A stretch of 64,000 nucleotides of DNA. Source: Pseudomonas massiliensis (GTDB lineage Bacteria; Pseudomonadota; Gammaproteobacteria; Pseudomonadales; Pseudomonadaceae). Position numbers and translations under genes: made by a program. Of the stretch, positions 1 through 9,982 are shown piece by piece. The stretch's first letter is position 1. Every line of letters starts with the position of its first letter. Below the pieces are notes generated by a model. That model saw nothing but the letters and a program-made list of their open reading frames with translations, was not told where the DNA came from and did not search any database. Where the stretch lies: the NCBI RefSeq assembly GCF_000826105.1, contig NZ_CCYK01000002.1, positions 1 to 64,000 on the forward strand, in the 5' to 3' direction.

Positions 1-1011
1 CCCATTACTGCACGAGAAATAGCATGGGTGGAAACCGCTGAGGCGGTTGCGCGGCTGTCGGAACGCCTGGAAGCCTTGCAGGGTAGTGTTGGCACAGCAC
101 GGCGCGAAACCGCCTCTACGTCGCAGGTTCGTCTGTTTGAAGCGGAGCCTCAGGGGCCACTTGTCGAGATCCTCGAGGTAGAGACCGCGTGTGATTTGAT
201 CACCATCAACCTGCAAGCCTGTGGTTTCGTCAAGGGTGTAGCGCTGACCGTTGCACGTCAAATCATCGCCGCGCTTGCTGCCGGTCAGTTGATCCAGTTT
301 ACTGGGTCATTGGCGGACGTGGCTGTTGACGCAGTGGCGGCGGCCGTAGGGGGATCAACCTATCATGAGTGGCGCGTACCTGTCGGCCTGGTTTCGGATG
401 AGGCGGCGGCGGAATGCCTAGAAATGGTGGGCGATACCTCGGGCTGCCTAGCCCTGAAGGGTGCTAATCGCTCCGCTTTTGAGGTCTATGGCTCCGCCAT
501 TCGCGATGTGATTACCCGCCGTCAGTTGGCGATGGCCGTTTATCCTCGACTTGCGCTAATCGTCTCGTGGGCCCAAGGACCTGCAACATTTCCCGACGGT
601 GGCACCCTTGCCGAACTTGGCCCGGTCTTCGACACCGACGCACTACCCATGCGTGGCGTGACCTCCCGCTTGGTCAATGTAAAGTATGGTCACCTCGCAC
701 AAGATTCATGGGACCAGCTTGAGGGTTTTGTCCGCGACGTCCCCGGTGCCATTGTGACGGAACTGAAGGATCTGATTGAAGAGGCGGGCTTCCAGCCGGG
801 CAGCCTGTGGAGACGATGCGCCGAACGGGCCTATCTGCGCTTGCGGGCTGCACCAGGTGGCAGCGAGGAAGCGGACCTGCACGCTCTGTTGACGACGTGG
901 GCACTGCCTTGGGCGAAAAGCGCAGGTGGCCCTATAAACGATTTAGCCCGTCTGGCAGAGCGGATCATGGAACAACACCAGACTGAAACGTCGCAGTTCG
1001 AGAGCGTCTAG
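1..1011 (+). CDS. 5'-truncated first gene of a helicase (Druantia-like) operon
   Basis: The reading frame is open from base 1, so this is the C-terminal 336 residues of a larger protein that starts outside the window. No family is recognised with certainty. The visible part looks alpha/beta, and a segment around residues 85-115 resembles the nucleotide-binding region of an AAA-type ATPase, but a glycine-rich GKT/S Walker A is not seen. The TAG stop at 1009-1011 is followed directly by the ATG of the next gene, so the two are probably translationally coupled. Its place ahead of a giant DUF1998 helicase suggests a defence component comparable in position to DruF/DruH or DpdH. That is inferred from context only. 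Confidence 0.6.
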   Translation, partial: PITAREIAWVETAEAVARLSERLEALQGSVGTARRETASTSQVRLFEAEPQGPLVEILEVETACDLITINLQACGFVKGVALTVARQIIAALAAGQLIQFTGSLADVAVDAVAAAVGGSTYHEWRVPVGLVSDEAAAECLEMVGDTSGCLALKGANRSAFEVYGSAIRDVITRRQLAMAVYPRLALIVSWAQGPATFPDGGTLAELGPVFDTDALPMRGVTSRLVNVKYGHLAQDSWDQLEGFVRDVPGAIVTELKDLIEEAGFQPGSLWRRCAERAYLRLRAAPGGSEEADLHALLTTWALPWAKSAGGPINDLARLAERIMEQHQTETSQFESV

Positions 1012-2046
1012 ATGAGGTGGCAGGCACTGTCCCAGCACGAGGCGCGAGGCATCTTGGCCAAGGGCTTAGGCTGCACCACCCAAGGCGAAGGTCTACGGAT
1101 TGCCGCCATCGCGGAGTGTCTCCGGGCTGCCTGCTTCTTGTGCGCGATGCCAGCTAATAGCCAAGGTGCATGGGCGCCTGCGGCCTCGCTCAGCCTGACC
1201 AGCGTGGCCCGAAGGCACTTGGCGCCAGTCTGGCCAGGCATGCTGGAAGACGCTGAGGCCAGGCCCGGCGTAATGAGTATTCTCGACAGCCTAGGACAGA
1301 TCGGCGATTTGGTCCGAGTTGACAAAGGGTGGCTGCCTCCGCCTCCTCGAGCGATCAGATCGCTGGACGGCTACGCGGTTGTGCTGGGGGGAGGACCTTC
1401 ACCACGCTTCCCTCAAAGCGTTAAGACCATGGCACTTGGGCGAGTACGCGTGGTACCGACGGCACTCTGCGAAGGCTGGCTGGACGTGGGCGATCCGAGC
1501 GACTGGATCGGTGCACCTCTCGAGGGGCTGGCGACCTGGTCTTCTCGCTTTCTCTTGCAAGCGGCCAAGCGTTTTACCTTCTGCCCTTCGCAACTCGAGC
1601 CCGTATCGGTGTATGTACAAGGGCGCTGGTCTGAGTTGGTGAGCCACCCCGGAGCCTCCGGCCACTTATTAGGTAAGTGCCAAACGGGGAGCACAGTCAG
1701 TTATTTCATCGGCAATTTTCGCTGCGGTCGGCTTGAACAGCAGGCGTCCATTGAGGCGTCCGATGTGCGCCGTCTGCGCTTCCATCTGGATCTCCAGGCG
1801 GGCCGGCCTTGTACGATGGAAACAGAAACATCCCTACGGTTCGTTACCTTGCGATCGTATCGCCGGCTTCCGCCTGAGCAGGAGAAGGCACTGCTGCTTG
1901 GTTGGGAATTACCCAAAGCCGAGGGCGAGCATGTTGGGTTAAAAACCCATGTAATACCTGTTGAAACATTCCCCGTCGTGCGCACTGCGCTTGAGGGATT
2001 AGGCATTGTTTTGGTCGAGCGCCGAGGCGCACAAAGAGGGATCTGA
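1012..2046 (+). CDS. Hypothetical 344-aa protein between the partial gene and the giant helicase
   Basis: A 344-residue soluble protein without a signal peptide or membrane segment. Its ATG directly follows the preceding stop, and its TGA overlaps the next ATG (TGATG at 2044-2048), so the three genes form a tight operon. I recognise no catalytic motif. Residues 90-115 have a winged-helix-like character, and a short C-terminal segment is also present. Its location immediately upstream of a DruE/DpdJ-like helicase suggests an accessory subunit or specificity factor (DruG- or DpdI-like position), but sequence alone does not prove this. The frame, spacing and codon use support a real gene. Confidence 0.6.
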   Translation: MRWQALSQHEARGILAKGLGCTTQGEGLRIAAIAECLRAACFLCAMPANSQGAWAPAASLSLTSVARRHLAPVWPGMLEDAEARPGVMSILDSLGQIGDLVRVDKGWLPPPPRAIRSLDGYAVVLGGGPSPRFPQSVKTMALGRVRVVPTALCEGWLDVGDPSDWIGAPLEGLATWSSRFLLQAAKRFTFCPSQLEPVSVYVQGRWSELVSHPGASGHLLGKCQTGSTVSYFIGNFRCGRLEQQASIEASDVRRLRFHLDLQAGRPCTMETETSLRFVTLRSYRRLPPEQEKALLLGWELPKAEGEHVGLKTHVIPVETFPVVRTALEGLGIVLVERRGAQRGI

Positions 2047-5000
2047 TGAACAGCACGTCCATGACAGCAGAGGCGACCGGGGTGCACGAGACCGCGAAAA
2101 GTCTCGCCGAAAGCCTGCGACAGTACATCGAAGCGCAATACCACATCCGGGATGAAGGACTGGTCAGGGAGCGGCACGCGCTATTGCAAGCCAACGAAAC
2201 AATTGCCCAGACCCCCTATGTTGAGGCCACGCAAGTCTACAAGACAGGTGAAGCCTATCAGGGCCTGGCCATCCCGCCTGCAGCCGCTTCAGCGTTGAGT
2301 GACTTGTCAGAGATGGGGTTGGGGCTCTATCCCCGCCCGTATGAGCACCAATCGCAGGCATTGACTGCATTCTTGGGTAAAGAGGCGGCGGATTTGGTCA
2401 TCGCCACTGGCACAGGCTCAGGAAAAACCGAGAGCTTTCTGATGCCAGTGATTGGTTCTCTGGCAATTGAGGGCGCAGAGCGGCCAGTCTCCGCATCGAT
2501 GCCCGGGTGCAGAGCCATGCTCCTGTATCCCATGAACGCCTTGGTCAATGATCAACTGGCGCGAATCCGTCGCATCTTTGGCAACGCCGACGCCGCGGGT
2601 ATCCTGCAGCAAGGCCGGACATACCCGATTCGCTTTGGCAGTTACACGGGACGCACGCCTTACCCGGGCAAGCGAGACAGTGGCCGCGACGAGCGCTTCA
2701 TCAAGCCGCTGTTCGAACAGTTCTACAAAAAGGTTGCCAGCGTTCCTGCGGTACAGGGTGAACTCGCTCGAATCGGACGCTGGCCGAGCAAAGATCTCGT
2801 CGGCTTTTATGCCGATGACTCGGTGCAAACCAAGACCTGGTCGTCGGGTAAACGGCAAGGCAAACAATTCATTTCCAAAAACTGGAAAGGGCGCCTGTGT
2901 ACGCAGCCTGGCGACCGTGAATTGATGACGCGTGACGAGATGCAGGTACGCTGCCCCGAACTGCTGATTACCAACTATTCAATGCTCGAATACATGCTCA
3001 TGCGTCCTATCGAGCGGGGTATCTTCGAGCAGACCAAGGACTGGTTGAAAAGCGACGTTCGCAACGAGTTCATCCTGGTCCTCGATGAGGCACACATGTA
3101 CCGCGGAGCGGGTGGAGCAGAAGTTGCGCTACTGATCCGGCGACTCTGCGCTCGCCTGGACATTCCACGCGAGCGTATGCGTTGCATTCTTACCAGTGCA
3201 AGTTTGGGCAGCGAAGCCGATGCGGCGGCCAACGGTGAGCGGTTTGCCCGTGACTTGACCGGGTTACTTGAGAGCTCACCGCGTTGTCTCCGCGTGATTC
3301 AGGGCACCCATGAACCTCGGTCAGGTAATCGCAGCATCACCGATGCGCAGATGCACGGACTGGCCGCCTTGGATCTGCCTGCGTTCCAGCGCGCGGCAAA
3401 CGACCTATCAGCGGCCACTCAGGCGCTAAACGACTTGGCTCAAGCACTTGGCTGGGCCGCGTTCCAAGGCTCGGATCACGCCTCGCTGCGGAATTGGCTG
3501 TTCGAGAACCTCACCGGGTTCGGCCCCTTGGAAAGACTGATCGAGCTGGTATCAGGTAAAGCCGAAAAGCTTGACGACCTCGGCGAAAATCTCTTCGGTC
3601 AAGCTTCGAAAAACATCGCAGAGAAGGCCACCGATGCGTTGCTGGCATTGGGCAGCCACGCGCAACGACGCGCAGACGGTCGGGTTCTGTTACCAACGCG
3701 GCTCCATCTTTTTCATCGAGGCTTGCCGGGCCTCCATGCGTGCATCGATCCTAATTGTTCCAGTCGTCAAGGGAATCACCAAGGCCCGACCATTCTGGGG
3801 CGCTTGCACACCAAACCCTCGACGCAATGTAACTGCGAGGCTAGAGGTCGTGTCTTCGAATTTCTGACCCATCGCGATTGCGGCGCTGCCTTCGTTCGCG
3901 GCTACGTGAACGCAAAGATGGATTTTGTTTGGCACCAACCCAATGGCCCGTTTTCCGAAACTGGCATTGCAGCGCTGATGCCGGTGGATATTTTCGTCGA
4001 AGAAACGACCCATCCGCGAAGTCGACACCGTGATAAATGGCTGCATATTTCGACGGGCATCATGAGGTCCACCAGCCAGGAAGGGGTGGAGGGGTTTCGC
4101 AGAGTTCGGGTACCGGACAAGCCACCGGTGGGGGAGCCGATTACCTTTGACAATTGCCCCGTCTGCACACGAAAGATCCGCAATGGTAAGGATGAGCCCT
4201 CAAAGATCATGGACCACGTCACCAAGGGGGAGGCACCGTTCACCACCCTGGTTCGAACCCAGATGGCGAGACAGGTTGAGAGTAGAGTAGTGGACTCCCG
4301 CCATCCCAACGGCGGACGGAAAGTCCTGATCTTCTCGGACGGCCGACAGAAAGCAGCCCGCCTGGCACGGGATATCCCGCGCGATATCGAATTAGATGTG
4401 TTCCGGCAAGCGATCGCACTCGCCTGCTACAAGCTGCGCGAGATTTCTCGCGACCCGCGGCCTACGCAAGTGCTTTACACCGCCTTCCTGGCCGTTCTCA
4501 CCGAGTTTGACTTGCCGCTGTTTGACGGTATCGATGCGCGCAAGCTGGCCGATGCCATTGATCTGTACAAACGCGATTGCGAATCCGACTTGGAGGAGGC
4601 ACTTCAACAACAGGGACTGCCCCCGGACCTGCCATCACGCTATCGCATTGCCTTGCTCAAACTACTGTGTAGCAGCTACTACTCGTTGACTGGGACCACC
4701 ATCGGCTATGTCGAGCCAGTCGCGACCAAACTGAAGAGAATCAAACTGGATCTCAGTGCCGCAGGTGTATCACTATCGGAACAAGACCTGCGAGCGCTGG
4801 CCATTGGCTGGATAGAAACGTTGCTGCAGGATTTTGCGTTTGATAAATCAATTGATCGTATCCTCCGTTACAAAGCGGCGGGCTACGCAAAACCATCGTG
4901 GGGCAGCAACGGCATGTTCGACAAGGCGCTGAGAGAGGCGCTCGCAGCCCAGTTGCCAGGAAGCTTGTCAACGCTTGAAGCCATCGAAGCGACCTTCCGC

Positions 5001-7580
5001 AACCATCTTGCTGACGAAGACAACGGCGCCTGGTTCTTGTCACCTAACTCACTTAGCCTAGTGGTGGACCTTGAGTACATCTGGGCGCAATGCGGCCAAT
5101 GCACGGCCGTGACACCGCTCGCGCTAGCGGGCAAAATTTGCATGGCGTGCGGAAGTGATCGTGCCACGCTTGTGGATCCTGCTACCAGTGAGTACTTATC
5201 CGCTCGCAAGGGACTTTGGCGCGAGCCAGTACGCGAAGCCCTGCAGCCCGGCGCCAGGCTCACGAATCTCAACGTGGAAGAGCATACGGCGCAGTTGTCG
5301 AATCGCGATCGGAGCAAGGTCCATGCGACGACAGAGCTTTATGAACTGAGGTTCCAAGACGTTCTGATTGATCCAAAGGATCGCCCAATAGATGTGCTGA
5401 GTTGCACAACCACGATGGAGGTGGGCGTCGATATTGGTTCATTGGTGGCGGTTGCACTACGAAACGTACCCCCTCAACGAGAAAACTATCAGCAGCGCGC
5501 GGGGCGGGCGGGGCGCCGCGGTTCCTCCGTTTCCACGGTTGTCACCTACTCGCAAAACGGACCACACGACAGCCACTACTTCCTCAATCCGCGACGGATA
5601 GTTGCCGGACCACCGCGAACCCCAGAGATCAAAGTGGACAACGAGAAAATTGCTCGTCGTCACGTTCATGCGTACCTGTTCCAAACGTTTTTCCACGAAG
5701 TCATGGCGCAAAAGACGTTGCTGTCTAAGCCCAAGACCGCATTGCTCGAGAAAGCATTAGGCGCGACCCATGATTTCTTTTTCGCTGGTACCGACTCCGG
5801 CCTCAATCTGGAACAGTTCAAGTCATGGGTTTCGAGCGAGCTACTTCAGGATAACGCCCCTCTAAAAAATTCGGTCCTGGCGTGGTTACCGCCGAATCTC
5901 GACACGCAAGGTCTCACCTTGGCGGAGTGGCTTCAAGACACTGCGCTCGGCCTGATGCAAAAGTTGCATGAATTGGCGGCAAAGCTACCGCAACAGGCGA
6001 TCAATCAAGGCGACCAGGGTGATGCGGCGGATGAAGCCGGTGACGATGAGAGTAAGGCTTCCGCGGCTGAAATAGAGCAAAAGGAACTGCTGGAGTTTTT
6101 GTTCCACCACAGTTTGCTGCCCACGTATGCGTTTCCAACAGATTTGTGCAGTTTCCTGGTAGAAAAAATTGCCAAGGTCAATGGCATGGCGGAGATCCAG
6201 ACGGTTCAACGGCCGCAACAATCGATTTCGAAAGCGCTGAGTGAATACGCACCGGGACGACTCATCGTCATCGATCGGCATACCTACCGATCGGGTGGGG
6301 TGTTCGCTGACCTGCCAGGAAATGTGGTGAACCGTGCTGCAGCACTTTTCAAAAAAGCTAAGCGTCATGTTCACTGCAAGACCTGCTCTTTTGTGCGTAA
6401 CCCCAATTCACTGGTTGCTAACCATGGACCATGTCCTGTTTGTGGTGGCGAGCTCACCACGGAGACGATGATTCTCCCGGAAGTATTCGGCCCAGAAAAG
6501 GCAGAAGATTTACCAGAGAATGATCGTGAGCAGGAAATCACCTTCGCCACCATGGCGCAGTTTCCGCAGCCCGTTAACCCGAATGAATTGACTTTCCAAG
6601 CTTGCGGACCGAAAGCGAGTTTTACGTATGAGACAAACCAGACACTGGTCACGGTCAACCGGGGTATCGAGGGTGCCGAGTTCGGTGGATTCTCGGTGTG
6701 TGTAGAATGCGGTCATGCATCAGTGTTCGACCACAACGCTCATGTTGGCCCTCATGAGCGCCCTTATAAGCTGTTGAGTCCGAAGGGCACGCCGAGTCTT
6801 TGCTCTGGAAGGTTTGACAGGGTCTTACTCGGTCATGATTTCAAGACGGACTTGCTGCTACTCAGGTTGAAGGTCGAAGCGCCATTGGTTAGCAACACTG
6901 CTGAGGTTGTGGTTCTGCAGATTCTTGAGGATGCCTTGCACTCTATTGCGGAGGCGCTGCGACTAGCGGCAAGCCGTCACCGGCAACTCGATCTCGACCC
7001 CTCAGAATTCGGTTCGGGCTTCAGGATTGACCCTGGCGTGCAAGGCGAGGCAAAAATCCTGGAAGTGTTCCTTTATGACACCCTGTCGGGAGGGGCAGGC
7101 TATGCGGAGATAGCTGCCAAGTACATCGAAGAAATCCTCGTGGCAACTCTCAGACTCTTGGAAAGCTGCGACTGCGAAACGTCTTGCACCGAATGTCTGA
7201 ATCACTTCCACAATCAACATCTGCAGCACCGCCTGGACAGACATCTTGGTGCAATGTTGTTGAAGTACGCGGTGCACGGCATTGAGCCTGGTTGCGCGGC
7301 CTTGGATGAGCAATGGCAGACACTGTCGCAACTGCGCGCGAGCCTTGAGCTTGACGGCTACCAATGTACATTCGGTGTCGTGGCGTCAGTGCCGATGCTG
7401 GTAGAGCGTAATGGTCGAAGCCTGGCAGTCGGCTGCTTCCCCGGGCTTATTGATACACCAGATTTCGTACATACCGTGGCATTGGCGAAGGGCGTAGATG
7501 GCCATCTTGCGCTGAATGAGTACTTGCTGCGGTCAGATATGTCTGGTGCTCACCAGAGGGTGAAGGAATTGTTCGAATAA
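2046..7580 (+). CDS. Giant DEAH-box helicase with C-terminal DUF1998 domain, DruE-like
   Basis: An 1844-residue superfamily 2 helicase. Walker A is TGTGSGKT at residues 121-128. The Walker B/DEAH box is near 347-350, the motif III-like SAS near 385, and the second RecA lobe ends with the motif VI-like QQRAGRAGRRG near 1150-1160. Several CxxC pairs lie in the insert between the lobes and around residues 1450-1470. A final cluster near 1706-1722 (C-x-C, then CTEC) fits the zinc-binding MrfA/DUF1998 module. Size and architecture match the large helicases of Druantia (DruE), with the Dpd (DpdJ) and DISARM (DrmA/B) helicases as relatives. It probably unwinds or translocates on invading DNA. The helicase call is firm; the system assignment is inference, because the upstream genes are only partly visible. 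Confidence 0.88.
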   Translation: MNSTSMTAEATGVHETAKSLAESLRQYIEAQYHIRDEGLVRERHALLQANETIAQTPYVEATQVYKTGEAYQGLAIPPAAASALSDLSEMGLGLYPRPYEHQSQALTAFLGKEAADLVIATGTGSGKTESFLMPVIGSLAIEGAERPVSASMPGCRAMLLYPMNALVNDQLARIRRIFGNADAAGILQQGRTYPIRFGSYTGRTPYPGKRDSGRDERFIKPLFEQFYKKVASVPAVQGELARIGRWPSKDLVGFYADDSVQTKTWSSGKRQGKQFISKNWKGRLCTQPGDRELMTRDEMQVRCPELLITNYSMLEYMLMRPIERGIFEQTKDWLKSDVRNEFILVLDEAHMYRGAGGAEVALLIRRLCARLDIPRERMRCILTSASLGSEADAAANGERFARDLTGLLESSPRCLRVIQGTHEPRSGNRSITDAQMHGLAALDLPAFQRAANDLSAATQALNDLAQALGWAAFQGSDHASLRNWLFENLTGFGPLERLIELVSGKAEKLDDLGENLFGQASKNIAEKATDALLALGSHAQRRADGRVLLPTRLHLFHRGLPGLHACIDPNCSSRQGNHQGPTILGRLHTKPSTQCNCEARGRVFEFLTHRDCGAAFVRGYVNAKMDFVWHQPNGPFSETGIAALMPVDIFVEETTHPRSRHRDKWLHISTGIMRSTSQEGVEGFRRVRVPDKPPVGEPITFDNCPVCTRKIRNGKDEPSKIMDHVTKGEAPFTTLVRTQMARQVESRVVDSRHPNGGRKVLIFSDGRQKAARLARDIPRDIELDVFRQAIALACYKLREISRDPRPTQVLYTAFLAVLTEFDLPLFDGIDARKLADAIDLYKRDCESDLEEALQQQGLPPDLPSRYRIALLKLLCSSYYSLTGTTIGYVEPVATKLKRIKLDLSAAGVSLSEQDLRALAIGWIETLLQDFAFDKSIDRILRYKAAGYAKPSWGSNGMFDKALREALAAQLPGSLSTLEAIEATFRNHLADEDNGAWFLSPNSLSLVVDLEYIWAQCGQCTAVTPLALAGKICMACGSDRATLVDPATSEYLSARKGLWREPVREALQPGARLTNLNVEEHTAQLSNRDRSKVHATTELYELRFQDVLIDPKDRPIDVLSCTTTMEVGVDIGSLVAVALRNVPPQRENYQQRAGRAGRRGSSVSTVVTYSQNGPHDSHYFLNPRRIVAGPPRTPEIKVDNEKIARRHVHAYLFQTFFHEVMAQKTLLSKPKTALLEKALGATHDFFFAGTDSGLNLEQFKSWVSSELLQDNAPLKNSVLAWLPPNLDTQGLTLAEWLQDTALGLMQKLHELAAKLPQQAINQGDQGDAADEAGDDESKASAAEIEQKELLEFLFHHSLLPTYAFPTDLCSFLVEKIAKVNGMAEIQTVQRPQQSISKALSEYAPGRLIVIDRHTYRSGGVFADLPGNVVNRAAALFKKAKRHVHCKTCSFVRNPNSLVANHGPCPVCGGELTTETMILPEVFGPEKAEDLPENDREQEITFATMAQFPQPVNPNELTFQACGPKASFTYETNQTLVTVNRGIEGAEFGGFSVCVECGHASVFDHNAHVGPHERPYKLLSPKGTPSLCSGRFDRVLLGHDFKTDLLLLRLKVEAPLVSNTAEVVVLQILEDALHSIAEALRLAASRHRQLDLDPSEFGSGFRIDPGVQGEAKILEVFLYDTLSGGAGYAEIAAKYIEEILVATLRLLESCDCETSCTECLNHFHNQHLQHRLDRHLGAMLLKYAVHGIEPGCAALDEQWQTLSQLRASLELDGYQCTFGVVASVPMLVERNGRSLAVGCFPGLIDTPDFVHTVALAKGVDGHLALNEYLLRSDMSGAHQRVKELFE

Positions 7581-7590
7581 TTCATAGCGT

Positions 7591-7737
7591 GTTGGCACCG
7601 TCGCCGAATTGACCCACGTGCCGATGCAAGACTGACCTAATTCCAATTGGCAGAAACCCAGCACAGAAATCCTTCAGGAGGATCTGACTGGGTCAGAAGA
7701 GTCCCGGTAACTGGGTCAATTCGGCGTCGGCGCCAAC
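7591..7737. mobile_element. 147-bp element bounded by 26-bp inverted repeats (MITE-like or IS remnant)
   Basis: Bases 7591-7616 and 7712-7737 are inverted repeats matching at 24 of 26 positions (outer end gttggc, inner end gaattgaccca). The roughly 95-bp interior has no credible gene but carries a further copy of the ctgggtca motif. This is the form of a non-autonomous miniature element or a solo pair of transposon ends. No clear target-site duplication was seen. It sits 10 bp after the helicase stop. The remaining bases of the gap up to 7951 hold only a short GC-rich hairpin near 7890-7915 and no supported gene. Confidence 0.55.
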
Positions 7738-7951
7738 GAAGAGGGCAGGCCAGTGGAAATGGAAAGCAAAGACGCATGCCTTCTGTAATCTGGTATACCC
7801 CGGTCATCCGGGCGCACATCAAACAGGCTGGGCTTCTCAGGTGGGCCAGTCTGTGCTGGTTAGATAGGCCGCGGGCTTTTCAACACACCGGCAGCCGTTT
7901 TCAGCCGGTGGGTAAATCGTCTTGCCAATGTGAGTAGGGCAGCTGAGGTTG

Positions 7952-9982
7952 CTAGCTGATGCCCTTGAAAGGTTTTTTGTCGAAGTCATTTGCATAAGCT
8001 TCAAGCGGAATGTCCTCCCATCTGGGGGGGGTGCCTACCTCGCTGTAACGCGAGCCTAGGAGGGCTGCGGATCGGTTGGGGCGAGTGCTTCTGGCCTCTT
8101 TGGCCCTTCTGGCGAAGCCGCGCTTTTGGCAGTCCAAGCTGCAAAACCCGCAAAGGCTACACACCAGCTTGCCGCAAGTCATGCAGTTGGCAGCTACGCC
8201 TATGATCAGCGGTGCGTTTCCACATTTACCTTTGGTCTGCACTGGCGCTCCGTCTGCATCGAGCATGACGTGGCCATCGCTGTCCATCTGGTAGGCCATA
8301 CCGCCACAATAGGCGACAATGGTTTTCCATGACGTGCGGTTCTTTTCTCGGCCTTGCAGCAACCCCAGACCGCTGAAACGGAAACTGCTGAGGGCATTCA
8401 GATCCGTCGCTTCCCGGTTGTTCCACAGAATCGACAAGGTACCGATAAGCCCGCGGACAAGGCCCAGAGGGTCTATTGCACCGACTGGGTAGGACATATC
8501 TTTGGCGAAAAGTAGAGGGAAATAGTCGTCCGGCGAGAAGTCGGGCGTATGGTTTTTCAGTTGCTCAAGGAAGTCTGTGAGCACCCCCAGGAAAACCATG
8601 GGCAGGCTGGGCGTTCCCCTCAACAATTGTTGCAGCCTTGCATAAAAACCCTGCTGCCAGCCCCGGAGACTGGAAGAAAGGATTGCAGGCAGCGGTTTGC
8701 CTGCTAGGCATAAAGCGGGAATAGCTGTGGTTCTCTCCGATTCGTTCAATACATGCTCCCAAGCTTGCTCAACAGGCCACTCACACTCGAGCGTAAAGCG
8801 ACTCACGGCTTGCCGCAACGCCCGGTACCACGTCTGCGGATAGCTAAATACCCAGTTAGGTACCGTGCGCTCGTAGTCCCTGGTTACCTCGAAGGTCGAG
8901 GTGCCGAACAGGTCGGCTAGCTGCCCCATGCTTTCTCTGCTCGTTTCACCGAGAAATATTAGGTTGCCGACCCTGAAGCTGGCGTTGCCGGGCTTGCGGA
9001 CGTAGTTGAGACTGAGGTACGGCGAAAGAATGCCCGCTATTCTTACCTGCTTGTCCTTACGGTCGAGCTTGAACCTAGCTACCGTGTGCTCGACATAGAA
9101 TCGCTGCCCGTTTACAGGACGCCTTGCATTTTTCACATCGATGGAGATCGATGAATCCACGAGTAGATCATGGGTGATCCAATCGTCGGAGCTGCCACCT
9201 AGCTGCTTTATGGAAATGTCCTCTACGTGACATCCAGCACTTTCGTAAAACTTTTTAGCGGCCCTTTCCGCTCCTCTAGCCGAGAGCATTTTTGCCAGCA
9301 GTGCATCGTTTTCGCGTTCTCCCGCCCAATGCTGAGCGATGTTTTCATCCGCTTGGTCCAGCTCGGGATAGACCTCTTCAGCTTTCAAGGACGTTTTCAT
9401 CACCGTTACCGACGAAAATAGCGTGTGGAGCTGCTCCCGGAAATTTCTGTAATAACGTCTGTACACCTGGGCCTGCACAGAGGCGGGTGCATGGTGGAAG
9501 AGTAAATCACTTGGGCCGGCCGGCGGGAATCTGCTCCAGAATTTTTCAAGGACATCGGGAGCAATGGCCGTTGCAGCGAGAGCAGCCACTGCCCCAAGAG
9601 CTTCGTTCTCACAGGGCGATAATGTGGTTCTGCACAGGAGGACGCTTAACAGGTCTTGTGGGACAGAGGCAAAAGCCGGTAACAGCGCTATGAGTTCGGC
9701 GTCCGGTATCTGGGAAACCACCTGCACCGAGCCCGCCGCTGGTTTGCCCTTGCGGCTTTCCATATGGCAGAAGAGGACTTTTGAACCGGGCAACAGAAAT
9801 TCTAGGGGGGACAGTACCTGCGATTGCTGGAAGTACACATCTCCATTCGGTCCAGCTATGAAGCCATAGTCATTTTCCCGGCCGGTTTGTTTGTTATGTC
9901 CACCGAACCACTTCAACTCACCTAGCGTTGGTTGCTCCGCAAATATACGCGTCCCTGAGCTCTTCTCAATCATCGTGTCCAT
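7952..9982 (-). CDS. Cold-shock-like / PD-(D/E)XK-like nuclease / zinc-cluster fusion protein
   Basis: A 676-residue protein of unusual architecture. Residues 20-90 read like a cold-shock/OB domain (GELKWFGG, then DYGFI, then DVYF). Residues 225-290 look like a restriction-endonuclease fold: a helix, then D272 in HDLLVD, then a strand ending in IDVKNAR with D282 and K284 as the probable acidic-x-K catalytic pair. Residues 600-619 contain five cysteines in CxxC arrangements, a zinc-binding cluster. The middle third (300-590) is helical and unassigned. No membrane segment is seen. It stands alone on the reverse strand between two nuclease/helicase operons, which suggests a single-gene anti-phage effector with nucleic-acid sensing at the N terminus. 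Function is inferred; the domain calls are by eye. Confidence 0.7.
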   Translation of the reverse strand: MDTMIEKSSGTRIFAEQPTLGELKWFGGHNKQTGRENDYGFIAGPNGDVYFQQSQVLSPLEFLLPGSKVLFCHMESRKGKPAAGSVQVVSQIPDAELIALLPAFASVPQDLLSVLLCRTTLSPCENEALGAVAALAATAIAPDVLEKFWSRFPPAGPSDLLFHHAPASVQAQVYRRYYRNFREQLHTLFSSVTVMKTSLKAEEVYPELDQADENIAQHWAGERENDALLAKMLSARGAERAAKKFYESAGCHVEDISIKQLGGSSDDWITHDLLVDSSISIDVKNARRPVNGQRFYVEHTVARFKLDRKDKQVRIAGILSPYLSLNYVRKPGNASFRVGNLIFLGETSRESMGQLADLFGTSTFEVTRDYERTVPNWVFSYPQTWYRALRQAVSRFTLECEWPVEQAWEHVLNESERTTAIPALCLAGKPLPAILSSSLRGWQQGFYARLQQLLRGTPSLPMVFLGVLTDFLEQLKNHTPDFSPDDYFPLLFAKDMSYPVGAIDPLGLVRGLIGTLSILWNNREATDLNALSSFRFSGLGLLQGREKNRTSWKTIVAYCGGMAYQMDSDGHVMLDADGAPVQTKGKCGNAPLIIGVAANCMTCGKLVCSLCGFCSLDCQKRGFARRAKEARSTRPNRSAALLGSRYSEVGTPPRWEDIPLEAYANDFDKKPFKGIS

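Noticed and set aside
7647-7937. Forward open frame of 96 codons after the helicase
   Set aside because: It runs through the inverted-repeat element and has an arginine-rich, domainless translation with no good start signal.
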